A stretch of 64,000 nucleotides of DNA from Diphasiastrum complanatum (lineage: Eukaryota; Streptophyta; Lycopodiopsida; Lycopodiales; Lycopodiaceae): positions 50,723,325-50,787,324 of the forward strand of contig CM055106.1 in NCBI GenBank assembly GCA_029204225.1, given 5' to 3'. How positions within the stretch are numbered: the stretch's first letter is position 1; every line of letters starts with the position of its first letter. Positions 47,961 to 59,422 of this stretch are shown here, piece after piece. Under the pieces are notes generated by a model. It did not search any database. It worked only from the letters and a program-made list of their open reading frames with translations, and was not told the DNA's origin. Position numbers and translations under genes: made by a program.

Positions 47961-50900
47961 ATGCCGATTGCATCTATAGAGGGAGGTGACCTCTGTAAGG
48001 TCTGGGAAATTAAGACTCTTGGTAGAGACCGGGATGCCGAAGTAAGGAAACTTCTGGAGGCGGTTGCCAAGCAGGTGCAGCCGCTTATGCGCAAACGTAA
48101 ATGGAAGGTTCGCCTTCTTACAGAGTTTTGGTAGGCTCTGACATTTCTTTTGATCTTTTGTTTAGTCTTATCATTCAAGCTCATGAATCCTCCTCACGCT
48201 GAACATTATCAATTATGTTCCATTTATCAGATGTTGCTATCTCCATACAGTGTTGCGGATTAGGAACGGCAAAAGAGCAGTAGATTGTTATGGATTGAGA
48301 TGAAGGATGGTTTGGCTGAACGTGCTGTGCTGAATTTGGTTGCAGCCCAAGCAATCCTTCGTTGCTCGGATTGAACATTGGAGGTGGCCAGGAGATACGC
48401 ATCAGAGTTAGGAGGCCTGGATGGGAGTCGGAGTTCTTCCGATTCGAAGACCTAGTTGGCACCATGCTGCATGAGCTCACCCACAATGAGCATGGTCCTC
48501 ATGATGCAAAGTTTTACAAGTTGTTGGACGAAGTCACAAAGGTGCATTTGCAATTGTATTTCAATCTGTCTTGAGCCTTTGTTCTGTTTTAGGGCATATT
48601 GACTGCCAGTCATAGTTAGGGTTTGACAAAATTATCTATTGTGTCTGTAGGAATGTGAAGAACTAATGGCTAAAGGTATCAGTGGCACTGGCCAAGGATT
48701 CGATGGCCAGGGTAAGCGACTCGGAGGATCATTCATCCCTTCCTTGTCCAATCAACGTCAGCTAGCACTGGCAGCAGCGGAAAAGCGAATACTCTCTGGC
48801 CGGTTAATGCCTGCTGGTCCCCGCCGTTTAGGAGGAGATAATGAGATCATGAATGCACTAAGTCCGGTGCAGGCTGCAGCTATGGCTGCAGAGCGGAGGT
48901 TAAAAGATGATTTATGGTGTGCAGCTCCTGTTACTATGGGGTCAGATGGCATCAATAAGGCAAGAGAGAAGGAGGAAGTTAGGGCCGCAGGTAAGAGTAG
49001 CAAAGGATTTACGAAGGAGGTTGGAATTACTCCCAGTAACCAGAAGCATGTAGATGCTGGCGGTCAAGATATAAAGACTAATTCGGCAGGGAGCAGCTCT
49101 GGTTCTTTCGAAGACCCTGTAGCTTCCAGCAGTGAAGTGACAACCATTATGTGGGAGTGCAGCATTTGCACGCTTGTGAATGTAGTAAGTTCTTTGACTG
49201 AACATTGCGATTCTGTTATAATCATCACCTGTTGTATCAGCAGAATAAAGATTACTATTTATGAGATGCTGACTTTTGTTCTTTTTGTTCTTTTTTCTTC
49301 GGATGGTCTGTGGGGGTTTCTTGCGCAAAGCGGTTGCGTCCATTTTTTTTTTTTGGACGCTGGACGTGTCCAGCGTCCCGGACGCGTTTTTAAAAGAAAA
49401 AAAAGCAGCAAAACAGGCCGCGGGGCAGCGTGGGAGAGAGAGAGAGATTGAGAGAGCGAGAGAGTTTTCTCGTCAAAAGTTACAAACTGTTTGCTCTTTC
49501 AAGCTTTTTTTTGTATGTCAGTAATATGGGAGGCATGGGCAGTGGGTAGTTTTTTTGGTAATGTTTTTGGTACCTTTTTTCATTTTTTTTAATGGGAGGG
49601 GGCAGGTAGGGCAGTAAAATAATTTTTCATCATTTTTGGGCATGTGGGAGCAAGCGCGGAGGGGCTTGTATTTTTTTTTTTTTGGAAAAAAAAAAAATTG
49701 CGTTTGGGGCGGACGCGCGTCCGTGCCCGGGGTCCGCTTCCTCACTGTGAATGAAAGTTTCATATTTCTTTTTCCTAGAATTGTTTTTCGAGTTGCGCAG
49801 TCTGCTTAATGCTTTCATTTTTATCCATTATGTTATTTGGGTTGCACTCACTTTCTCAATGATTTCTTTCATTCTTTTTGAGTTACGGAGTATTTGTAGG
49901 ATAGTTCTGTCCACTATAGAACGAGATCATACCCTATTGACATTGTTCTGTACGTCGTATGAAATGCATGGACAGTCCCCACATTTTGTATGGAATGCAC
50001 TTGTTCTTTAGTCTTTTTCAAATGCCTTTGTTAGTGATGCCGATGACTGGTCTGCGTCATGTTAGGCCTCTTCCATGATCAAATAACGGAACTGTTGTAG
50101 TCATTACTTTTTTTATTAGCATTATATCAAAGCCAAGCCAAACAGATGGTACTAAAATCACACATATCCGATAGCCTCTACTATTAAAGTTGTCTTTGCG
50201 TATTGATAAATGAAGTTGTTGTAAAAGTTACATAATGATTTACCAACCCTGAAGTATGCTAAGTCCAGTTGCATGGCCGACAGATGTTTTTGTCCATCCA
50301 ATTCTCACCGACTGTAAAAATATGTTGTGTTGCATGCCAGCATCAGATGCATCACCCGATGTGTTGCAAACGAGGAATAGATAACAAAAAGGAAGAATGC
50401 TGCTGAGAGAGTAATGTATCCACCACAATTATCTTCTAGAAAAGTTGCCAAAAAAAGAAAAAAAATATACATTTTTCAAACTTGTTTACTATGGTACAGA
50501 ATGAAAGGGTTACTTGGGACTGGCTTCTATAATGTGGAGAAGCTTTTTCCTTCACAAGGAAGTGCATTTCTTCATTGTTAATGATTCTGTGTAACACACA
50601 TTTGTCTCAGAAGTGAAGAATGGTATGGGTTGTGTTGAGTTGTACACCGTTAGGTAAAAAGTAATAGCTTCAGCTAGTTAAAGATAATTGATCACATATT
50701 TATGTTTCCTCCGAAAAGTTTCCAAGTTCCATTTTGCTCTTGAGAAATTTCCAATAATTATACTCCCAATTCATTCTTTTATGCAATTTCTTATTTTGAG
50801 TACTTGTCATTTCCCCAGTAGGCCAATGTTTTAGCTAGATTCAGAAGTAACATAGCAGAACTTTGGTCTTCATTGATTTTCCAGATTAACAAGTGGGATG

Positions 50901-51289
50901 TTGTAGATACTTATGCTCTACATTTTTACTTCAAGCCATTTTATCAGAAAACATCTTCAGTATTTAGTCGAGCTTTTATGAAAATATTCACTTTTTTACT
51001 GAATAGCTTTGGAGTTTTGTAGACAACATATGCCATGCTATTAGCTTCAGACAGTTCTTGGAAACTGTGGTATAATTCTGTGGTAACATCTGTGCAGCCA
51101 CATTCTCCAATTTGTGCTGCTTGTGGATCTTCAAGGGCAAAAGAGAAAATTCACCATCTGCAGAGCTGGATGTGCAAACGCTGTACTTTAGAAAATCCCT
51201 CTGTTTTAGATGTATGTGCTGCTTGCGATCAGTGGAGATATTCCTATGGGCCAGCAGCATCTGTGAGGGGCCCAATGGTAGGTACCTAA
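47961..51289 (+). CDS. WSS1A-like: WSS1-type DNA-dependent metalloprotease (WLM domain, RanBP2 zinc fingers), four exons
   Basis: Exons 47961-48130, 48346-48541, 48651-49184 and 51098-51289 join in frame through GT-AG introns to give 363 residues. The WLM metalloprotease domain (about 11-135) has LLGLNIGGG and the zinc site HELTHNEHGPH (H99, E100, H103, H109). FDGQGKRL (139-146) is a SHP box and R158-R168 (RQLALAAAEKR) fits the VIM consensus RxxxxxAAxxR; both bind CDC48/p97. Two RanBP2-type zinc fingers follow: C292/C295/C306/C309, split by intron 3, and C326/C329/C340/C343. WSS1/Spartan proteases digest proteins crosslinked to DNA in the nucleus, helped by CDC48. The start ATG agrees with family N-termini. 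The stop at 51287-51289 directly follows a possible GTAGGT donor, so a further exon cannot be excluded. All key residues are intact, so the gene is probably functional. Confidence 0.93.
49310..49735 (+). repeat. GC-rich insertion-like block in intron 3 of the WSS1 gene
   Basis: A block of about 425 bp unlike the surrounding AT-rich intron, with GGACGC/GCGTCC words at both ends. Near the left end (49355-49378) an 11-bp perfect inverted repeat, GGACGCTGGAC and its complement, is separated by GT. Near the right end (49711-49722) lies the palindrome GGACGCGCGTCC. Between are homopolymer A/T runs and a short AG-rich patch. It resembles a small MITE-like insertion; no coding capacity. Confidence 0.4.
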
Positions 51290-51647
51290 GTTAAAACTCC
51301 TCACCACCATTGTCAATTGACATAAATTTTGTCGTGCTGTTTACCAGCATTGATGTTTTGTTGTATATGTGATATGGCTTACTAAGAATTTTGGTAAATG
51401 CTTGCTTGAACAGAAAGATTTTGTTCAGCTGGCCCACTGATGTACTTAAATAACTCAAACCAAGAAGGATTTTTGTTGAAGAATTTTATCGAGTTCTTGG
51501 TATAACTCGGGTGCCTTTAAGATTGTCTTGCACAGTCCATATCGACATCCACAATTTGTTTCTTGTAAATTTGGCAAACATTTTTTTTGCAGCTTCAATT
51601 CTTTCCATTCATTGTTTCTTGGAAAAGGATATGTTCTACGAGCTGGT

Positions 51648-51650
<3 letters not shown>

Positions 51651-51707
<57 letters not shown>
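51651..51707. repeat. (CT)n microsatellite
   Basis: About 56 bp of CT repeat ending in GTGTCT, some 360 bp past the WSS1 stop codon. Confidence 0.95.
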
Positions 51708-51710
<3 letters not shown>

Positions 51711-51899
51711 CTAGATTTTTTGGGTTTTAAGTTATACGCTTTGATAAGTCTTGGTTTGATTTGATGACGACAACACAATCTGGCTAAAGTCCTCAATGAC
51801 CCTCGGAAGGATCGTATGCCATGAGTTGTGTCATTGTTGGCCTTCATTTTGATTTTGATGCGTCCATCAACATATCCAAAAAAATCCACCTCATCTACA

Positions 51900-52997
51900 T
51901 AAAATTCACACTGTTCCTCGTTTGTTTATAATCCATGTTTTTAATTGTTGGAGAGCTATCGAAGGTGATCTATATGGTCCTTGAGAGTGACTTAAAATTA
52001 AGTTGTCATTTAAATACACAATGACAAATATGTCAAGGTAGTCTTGAAAGATGTTCCGGAGAGTGCAAATCATTGCTAGTACATTTGTCTCAAGCTGTAA
52101 GATGATCTCTAACAATTCATAGCTCAAATGTTTTCTTTTAAAGGTCGTTTTATATTCATCGTCTTTTGATAATTGAATTTGTGAATGTTGGATATATCTG
52201 TTTCACCATCTTGTACTTTTGCTTGTTTTGTTTGATCAAAGGCCATTCATTTATCATTGGCATACGATATATATGATTGATAATATGCTTGTTTTAGCAT
52301 GTGGTAATCCACACAAACAAAAAGTTTTATCTACTTTTTCAACAAATAGAGCTGGGACATTGAATAGTGAAGTGCATGGTCTGAAGAAACCTTTCTCAAT
52401 CAATTTTCAATTAGTTTCCTGATTGTTTCCTAAGTTATGCCACCTCACCTTGTGGTATTTTAGGTGGGCTTGGTTATGATGGCTTCATTACAAGCGATAA
52501 TTTAATTATGTGGTACATCAATCTGTTAGGAGAAAATTGTGTTGGTAATCTAGAAGGAAAAACTCACACTGTCATTCAACAGAGTGACAACCTTCTTTGG
52601 GAACACTTTTTGTGACTTTTTGCTCCTTGCACCTGTTGAGAGACACAAGTAATCTCTTGGGAACTCTGTCTTTTGATCAATAGTTTCCATGGAGCCTGTC
52701 TTCCAATTCCATAGCCCTCGTGTTGCCATCTTTATTGCACAAATTTGACTCTTATAATTCAATCATCCTAGCACTACTATACAATATTTGTTTATCCTGG
52801 GCAATTCTAAGATTACATCAAAGGCCACCATATCAATTACAAGAAAGCTAAGCCTAGCTTTCCATTGTCCAAGTTGTGTGGGCAAATTGTGTGTGGCTTC
52901 ATTAGCCTCCAGAACCCCTTCTGCAATATCCAACTTTATTCTTAAAGCCACTTCTTGGGTCCATGCTAATTATTTCACAATACTCTTGGCATTATAA
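51900..52997 (-). mobile_element. Ty3/Gypsy protease-RT fragment
   Basis: Minus strand. Protease part at 52763-52951 (LSFLVIDMVAFDVILELPRINKY), an RT segment near 52.3-52.45 kb resembling FFRPCTSLFNVPALFVEKVDK, and the RT active-site block at about 52.0-52.1 kb (IFQDYLDIFVIVYLND). The family order is right, but the pieces are short and worn. Broken; many breaks. No LTRs found. Confidence 0.7.
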
Positions 52998-52999
52998 AA

Positions 53000-53790
53000 T
53001 ATGTCCTTTGTCCTATGATTTGTATAGATAGATATAGGAGTTTGGAAACTCGTTACAGGCTTGCCTCATGGAAGAGAAGCTATCTCTCACAATCATTGTT
53101 TAAAAAACTTTGATGCTCAACATAGTTTACTCTAGTTGACCCAAAATGACATTTGCTGAGCAATATTGAGAGTTACCCAAACATGCGTCAAGTAAACTTG
53201 CAAGGCTAACCAGTAGAAAGGGGTCAACACCTATAGTTATCTCTGGTCTACATGCTTGCCAAGGTACCCATGAGACTTGCCAAGGAGTTCGATTCTCGAT
53301 ACTTGCCAAGCTTAGAAATAGAAATATCCTTAGATCACGTGCTAAGCCTAGCACATGACGCTCTCCTTGCTTGAGCATATATTTGTCGCAACAAAAAATA
53401 AAGTGCAAAAGTTGGATATGAAAATGTAATTGGCCAAGTAGAAATACTTTTGGACCAAGGTTTGGAGCAGATATGCCAATGTATATTTTCCTTGATTGCC
53501 AAGCCTTAATGGGTGCTTGATGAAGAAGTTGGTGATGCATATTATTTATTGTAGAAATGTTTGGATGACCTCTTCACCAACACCATTGCATTTATGTTGA
53601 TTTACTCAATGCCTTTTGCATTTCTTTGTGACTCATGATCTAAGGTTGTTGATTTGTACTATTCCAAAAACATTAGAATAATCAATGTCCTTATCAATCC
53701 CAATATCATATCAATAATACATGATTTGGTATCATATAACCAACATGTCTCCTTTAATGTGAATGTGTACATGAATCTCCAAAGACAATG
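53000..53790. other. Unassigned DNA between Gypsy and Penelope-like fossils
   Basis: No gene recognised. It contains a diffuse repetition of CTTGCCAAG-type words (about 53170-53350). Confidence 0.35.
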
Positions 53791-53799
53791 TTGCTAACT

Positions 53800-56285
53800 T
53801 GATAGATTTCAAGGATGGAAATAAGATGGCCTAATACATTGCCCATAGAATTCATGCCTTGAACAAAATTAGGTCTTTCTTAGATTTTGTAAACTCTATG
53901 AGATATTTAAAAAGTTTGTATCTCGCAGTCTCATTGTGCTCTATTTGAAATAATTCGGTGGGTAAATCTAATAAGGATTAGAGTCCACATGGGTTTGATT
54001 TGTATCCAATTGTTTTTGGATGTCTTTGTTATTTATGAATCATAAATCATCAATGTAACAAAATGAATTATTAAAGGTCCTCATCCATTTCCATTTACCC
54101 ATCTAATGGGGTTGGTTTAGTTGGTTAGCTTGGCATCCGGAGTTTCTTTGGTCCCAGGTTCGAGCCTCCCCTTGGAGACCAAGAAGCATTTCCATTTACC
54201 CAGTTTGGCTAGTCGTTTGATAAAGTACGTCTCAAAATAGGTGAGGTACCAATTGCACGACATGAGTGAGAATGCAAAACCAAAAAGTATGCCACTAATT
54301 GCTTCCAAGTTTTATTTTAGAGTCAAATGATATAGCCAAGATTAAGACATTGTTCTACCATATTAGTTTCAGTTCATCGTTTGATTGCCAATGCTCCAAA
54401 TCTTGTTTATGCCAAGACCATTTGAAATTCGTTGACTTTGATAACCACTTATATTGTAGGCTTCTGTGTTTTTTGGTTATATTTGCCAATTTGTAGCATT
54501 ATGTTATCATATGTGCCATGACTATGGTTAAACCATCTGGTCCACATAGTGGAATGTTTTTGTAGCACTTCGAGATGTCACAATATATATTCTATTAGGC
54601 AAGTTCAGATAAAAGTCGATGCAGGATTCACATTGCTAGAATAAATATGTGTCTATGCTAAGGAGGCTCTTGTATGCGTTGGTTTTAAGATCTACTCCTT
54701 TCATGATAGACGAAGGCAGTTCACTCAGCGCTCTTGTAATAAATGTAGCAAGTGTAGAAAAGATGTAGTCATGGGCATTTGTAATCCATCTAAAAGTTCC
54801 TCTATGTGCTTTGTATGAACATAGTAGATATTGTAATTCCTCATGTCTGATAAGCTTGGTAATTACAGTATTTTCCAAATCACGTTTGATGGTTTTGATT
54901 TTCTCATCCATATGTTGGTTTTGTTCCAAAAAACGTGTGAAGCATACTCATTTTTAATGTTATGAAGCTTTACTTCGCACATAATGTTTGCATACGAAAC
55001 ACATACTATTTTTGCCTTTATCTAGACCATTAACATATAGATCTTTCAATAAGCAAGTGATTTCATCACATTCATCAAAGTCATTATACATCTACAACCG
55101 TTTACAATGTAAATGTTTTTTTGTCCTAAGAAACTGTAATGCATACTCTTCCCTTGGAAAGGCCTACCATGAGTTCACAAGCTACCTCATTCAAATTAGA
55201 GGGACATAACGGAATATGATTTAGACATTTATGTAAATCATTTCTCAGTTCTTTGTGTCATATAATATGGCAGTCAACAGTAGGCAGATGGTCATATTGT
55301 TGTGATATAAAAGGTGTGAATATCTAAAGTCCTTACATTGACAACAATAAAGCAAATCAACATCAAAGTTGCAAAATACATCGTCAGGTTTATACCAATA
55401 CTCTTTAATCTATTCCATGTACTTCCATCCAAACATAATGCTTTCAAAAGTGTCATCAACATTTTCTAATACTTCAATTTGACATTCTTCATAGAATTTA
55501 TGAACATTTTAGACTTTCAAATACATGATTAACACATCATACATGTAAAAAGTGCGTAGGCATCTATGCACTAAATTAACAACAATTTTCGGCTTGTCAT
55601 CATCCACCACCTACAATCAATGATGATAGAAATTCAACTTTTCAATGTAGTTCTTTCACAATATTGTTAGTAGCTTTCCTATCTTCCAATTGGCTATGCA
55701 ACTATTACAGTTGTTTGCCAGGAAGTTTCTATTAGCCATCGTCGAAGACTACGTCATTTTATAAGGTGTTCAATCATGCAAATAGCAACATCACCTAGTG
55801 TAGAAAGAAGCTTCACAGAGAGATCTTTAGAGGATTCAACAACAACATCAATCATATAGTTACACATGTAGAGAAAAATAACTTTTGCTCTTACCACTTC
55901 CTTGGCCGGTTTGCCTAACCAAATGAATAAAGCATTAAGTTGTGCTCGATGCGTGGTTCTAGAAAAAACCTATCCAAGTTGTTCATCATACACCATATTG
56001 CGTGCATATTACCATGGTGTTGTTTCTACATCTGCCGATTTGAAAAAGGTATGGGTGTGTCAAACAAAAGTAGTTTATCAAATGCAAAGGTTTTATAATC
56101 TTTTATTTCTTTTTCACTAAGGTTTGCAAGAATGGTCCAAAGCTCAATAGAGATGATGCATTGAAGTTAACTATAGGAAGGCTCCAAAGTTTATGGGATA
56201 GTTTGCTAGCCTTGATTTCAATGGTTCTATTGGGTATGATGGGAACCTGACATTTCTTTGATAAACAGTAGTAAAAAACAGAGAT
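53800..56285 (-). mobile_element. Penelope-like retroelement, broken copy 2, with nested SINE
   Basis: Minus strand, paralogous to the element at 1.6-3.9 kb. Pieces in order: LWSLPIVNFNASSLLSFGPF (about 56.12-56.2 kb); INLNEVACEL (about 55.18 kb); DLYVNGLDKGKNSMCFVCKHY (about 54.98-55.05 kb); ELQYLLCSYKAHRGTFRWITNA (about 54.78-54.85 kb); a motif B relic SGILFGFAFS (about 54.28 kb) followed by CNWYLTYFETYFIKRLAKLG; then, past the SINE, a CYIDDL catalytic relic near 54.05 kb. Several stops. No GIY-YIG domain seen. The right side abuts a Copia protease fossil. Confidence 0.65.
54086..54202 (+). mobile_element. 85-bp tRNA-derived SINE, copy A, with 16-bp target duplications
   Basis: An insert of exactly 85 bp (54102-54186) is flanked by perfect 16-bp copies of CATTTCCATTTACCCA (54086-54101 and 54187-54202). 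TGGTTTAGTTGG at 54113-54124 fits a pol III A box and GGTTCGAGCC at 54157-54166 a B box. Their 44-bp spacing is that of a tRNA gene. It ends CCAAGAAG with no poly(A). The insertion splits the Penelope-like fossil. Copy B at 15280-15364 is the same length and about 80-85% identical by eye. Confidence 0.9.
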
Positions 56286-56289
56286 GTTT

Positions 56290-58558
56290 TTTAAATCACA
56301 TAGAGTCTTGGGAGAAGGCTTCTGCAGTTTCATCATCAAGGTAATTAGTGTAGACAAGAGAACGAGGTGTATAAGAGGTCTTGGCAAGTGGAAGAATGGA
56401 TAAGATAAGTCCATGTTGCCCCTTGATTGTAGCATTCAACCTGTACAATTTAGTGTTGGGCTCTCTTATACTATCCGCAATGACTTTGAACTTTTGGTTC
56501 ACATTCTTCACAAAGCAACAATCATGGGCAAATTCTACTTTCAACTTTTGATCAGTAATGACCCCAACGAAAAGTAGATTTTTCTTCACACCTGGTACAT
56601 AAAGTACCTCCTTGATCGTCCTACTTTTGCCATCAGGTAGTTGGATGGAAACGGTGCCTATCCCCTTGACCTCACACACATCACCGTTTGCTTGTGAAAC
56701 AGACGTTCCATTATTCAACTCTTTCAAGCTACTGAACCAATCTTTGTTACCTGTCATGTGTCTTGTGGCTCCCGAGTCAATGTACCATGCTTGATCATCT
56801 TGATTGGATGACAATGTTGATATGAAGATGCTAGAGTCTTCAATCTCACCTTCGTCGACAAGGTTACCTGCTTGCTTTGGTTTTCCCTTGCCTGATTCTG
56901 CCAAGAATTTCTGACATTCGCTCTTCCAATGGCCCTTTTTGCCGCAATGGAAGCATTTGCCCTTCTTCTTGGTCTTGCTGGATGATCCATCATCCTCCTG
57001 AGTCTTGGCAAATTACTGCTTAGACTTCTTCTTGCCCTTGCCTTTGTTTGCCTTGTTTTTGGCGTGTCGCAAGTGCTTGATCATCAGTATTTTGACGTCT
57101 AGCCATTTCTCGTCGTTGCTCCTCCTATGAGCTCGTCAAAGGTTGGCAATCTTTCTCTTGATGCTATCCCACTCACAAACATCTGATAAGGTTCTACAAT
57201 GTCGCACAATGCATTGTGCACCAGCTCAACATCACGCATGCGCTCACCAATAGAATGCAGTCCATCCCTCATTGTCTTGATTTATGGTCATGTACGTCTG
57301 AATGTGCTCTCCTTGTTCCATTCGGGCACTATTCAGCTTTGACTTCAGAAACATAATCCTTGATGGATTTGACATCTCGAACTGCTCCTTTAGCACACTG
57401 TGATGTCAAAAGTAAAAAATAATGACCTGCAATTTTTTGCTTACCAGGCCACCCGCCACTTTTCCGCCAAATTGAAAGCCAAATCGGCGTCGCCTTCCGA
57501 AATGCTCCTTGTCACCACCTCCCAACTACGTGCCCAATGGAATGGTGAAATCACTTTTGGCGCGCTCCAAACACTTTCTCCACTGCAATCACTCTATTTT
57601 GCGGTACCATACTTGCAGGTACAATCCGAGTCCCTTCGTTTGGAGGTTATGGTCTTTTGTTTGGGTCAAATAGGCTTAAGGACTAGAAAATAAGGGCCTT
57701 TCTTGTTTTTGAACTATTTCTTCTTCTTGAAATAACTTCAAACTTCAAGGACTTCGGGACCCAACTCCAATTTCAAAGTGAAAATTTTTAATGAAGTTGA
57801 AGGCCAATTTGCACTTCAACTCCCTTTAGCCTCTTTCAATGCCCCTTTCACCTCCATCCAATGGCTACCTTGGATTCAAAGACCCACAACTGCTCTTGGA
57901 GGGTCAATCTTTACCGTAGATCTATGTAACTTGAGATCCAACGATTTTCCAATCTCTTGTGTGTCGAACCACGCTCCCTGCGAGCACTACGCACCTTTTT
58001 GCACTAAGTGCATCTCCTCCTCACAGTGTGGGAGCTCACGGCCTCCTTGGCCCTCTCCTTCACGAGCTTGCTCCATAGCTATGGTGAATCTGATTTTTCA
58101 AATAGATCTCTCCCTGGGTCGCGACTATCTATGACCTCTTGCAGTAGGCCAGGTTTCTGCTACCTTTCCGACACTTAGCAGCCTTTGTACAGTTCTTTGA
58201 ATGGCCAATCCTCTTTCTCTGAGGTCATCCTACTGCTGGGAATCCACTGCTTCAAACCATTCTCAAAACGGTGTTTGTTTGGATGCACACCGACTGCAAA
58301 CGCCAAGCAGCCTTTTTACGAAATTTTCAGAATTTTGCCTCTTCGCTTTTTAGATTCAACTGACAAGTCCTATTCCTGACTCCTCTCACACTTTCAAGCT
58401 TAGCAAGCCTATGTATGCTATAAATTGTGCACCAGTGCTTTTTCTTTCCGCCTTCAACCCGCCGTAATCCCCGAACTCTCAGAAGACTTCTCTTCTCCCG
58501 AAACTCTCTTCAACGACGACGTTGTACTATGCACACTCCCTGTATGACTCTGATACCA
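56290..58558 (-). mobile_element. Ty1/Copia gag-protease fossil with primer-binding site
   Basis: Minus strand. A primer-binding site complement ACTCTGATACCA lies at 58547-58558, so a 5' LTR should start just right of it (to perhaps 58.9 kb, edge unclear). A 1-kb leader is followed by gag (about 57.0-57.4 kb), a zinc knuckle KCFHCGKKGHWKSEC (about 56.91-56.96 kb) and protease WYIDSGATRHMTGN (about 56.75-56.79 kb), continuing with GIGTVSIQLPDGKSRTI and VLYVPGVKKNLLFVG to about 56.42 kb. Integrase and RT are missing where it meets the Penelope-like fossil. Broken; few breaks in the protease, more in gag. Confidence 0.8.
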
Positions 58559-59030
58559 ACTTAGAATTTGCTTCGATCAGGAACGCAGATCATGCTGCAC
58601 AGTAACACAGACAGAAAGAACTCCCCACACCAAGCTCACGTAGCAACTGTATTTCTCAAAACCAAAATACACTGTACATATAGTTTTTCACTATGGCAAT
58701 CCATGCATGGCCCAGGTTGCCGTTGACAGGACGCGTGTCCCGTCGACTCGCTTCGTGGCAAGGCCAACTGATCCTTATCCACTGATAGGACCCACAATAT
58801 AGTAACACAATAGTTCTACTTTAACTCTAACTCTTTTCCCCCATAATAAGTCTCACTTCCAACCCATGTGAGGGCCTGATTGGATTTCAACCATAATACA
58901 AGTTGTTGATATAGCTGATACATCAAGATCAAGATGGAGATGGGAGGGTGATCTTTCTTTCTTGTAGAAACCATTTCCAAAGCTATTGTTATTTGTGTAC
59001 ATGAGGATTTACAAGCTTAAGGAGACATAA

Positions 59031-59158
59031 GTAGGGGCTATGGTGAAAAGGGGTGAAGAACCAAGGGTACTCCTCCCGTATGTACCTAAAAAAGTAGGGG
59101 CTATGGTGAAAAGGGGTGGAGAACGAAGGGTACAATGTTCCTTCCGTATGTACCTACA
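59031..59158 (+). repeat. 63-bp imperfect tandem duplication
   Basis: Two adjacent copies starting GTAGGGGCTATGGTGAAAAG at 59031 and 59094, both ending near CCGTATGTACCTA. A few substitutions and a small length change separate them. Confidence 0.85.
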
Positions 59159-59217
59159 TGTTGTGTGTCATTTGTAGTACAGGATTGTCGCTAGTAGGAG
59201 CGGCAACTTGCATAGCA

Positions 59218-59362
<145 letters not shown>

Positions 59363-59422
59363 AAACCAACAAAGTTTTATTAGGAATAGAATAGAAGATA
59401 CAATACAAAGGACAAGCCCCTC

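Noticed and set aside
57400-58379. Plus-strand frames of 64-118 codons
   Set aside because: They run antisense to the leader of the minus-strand Copia fossil and show no conserved domain.
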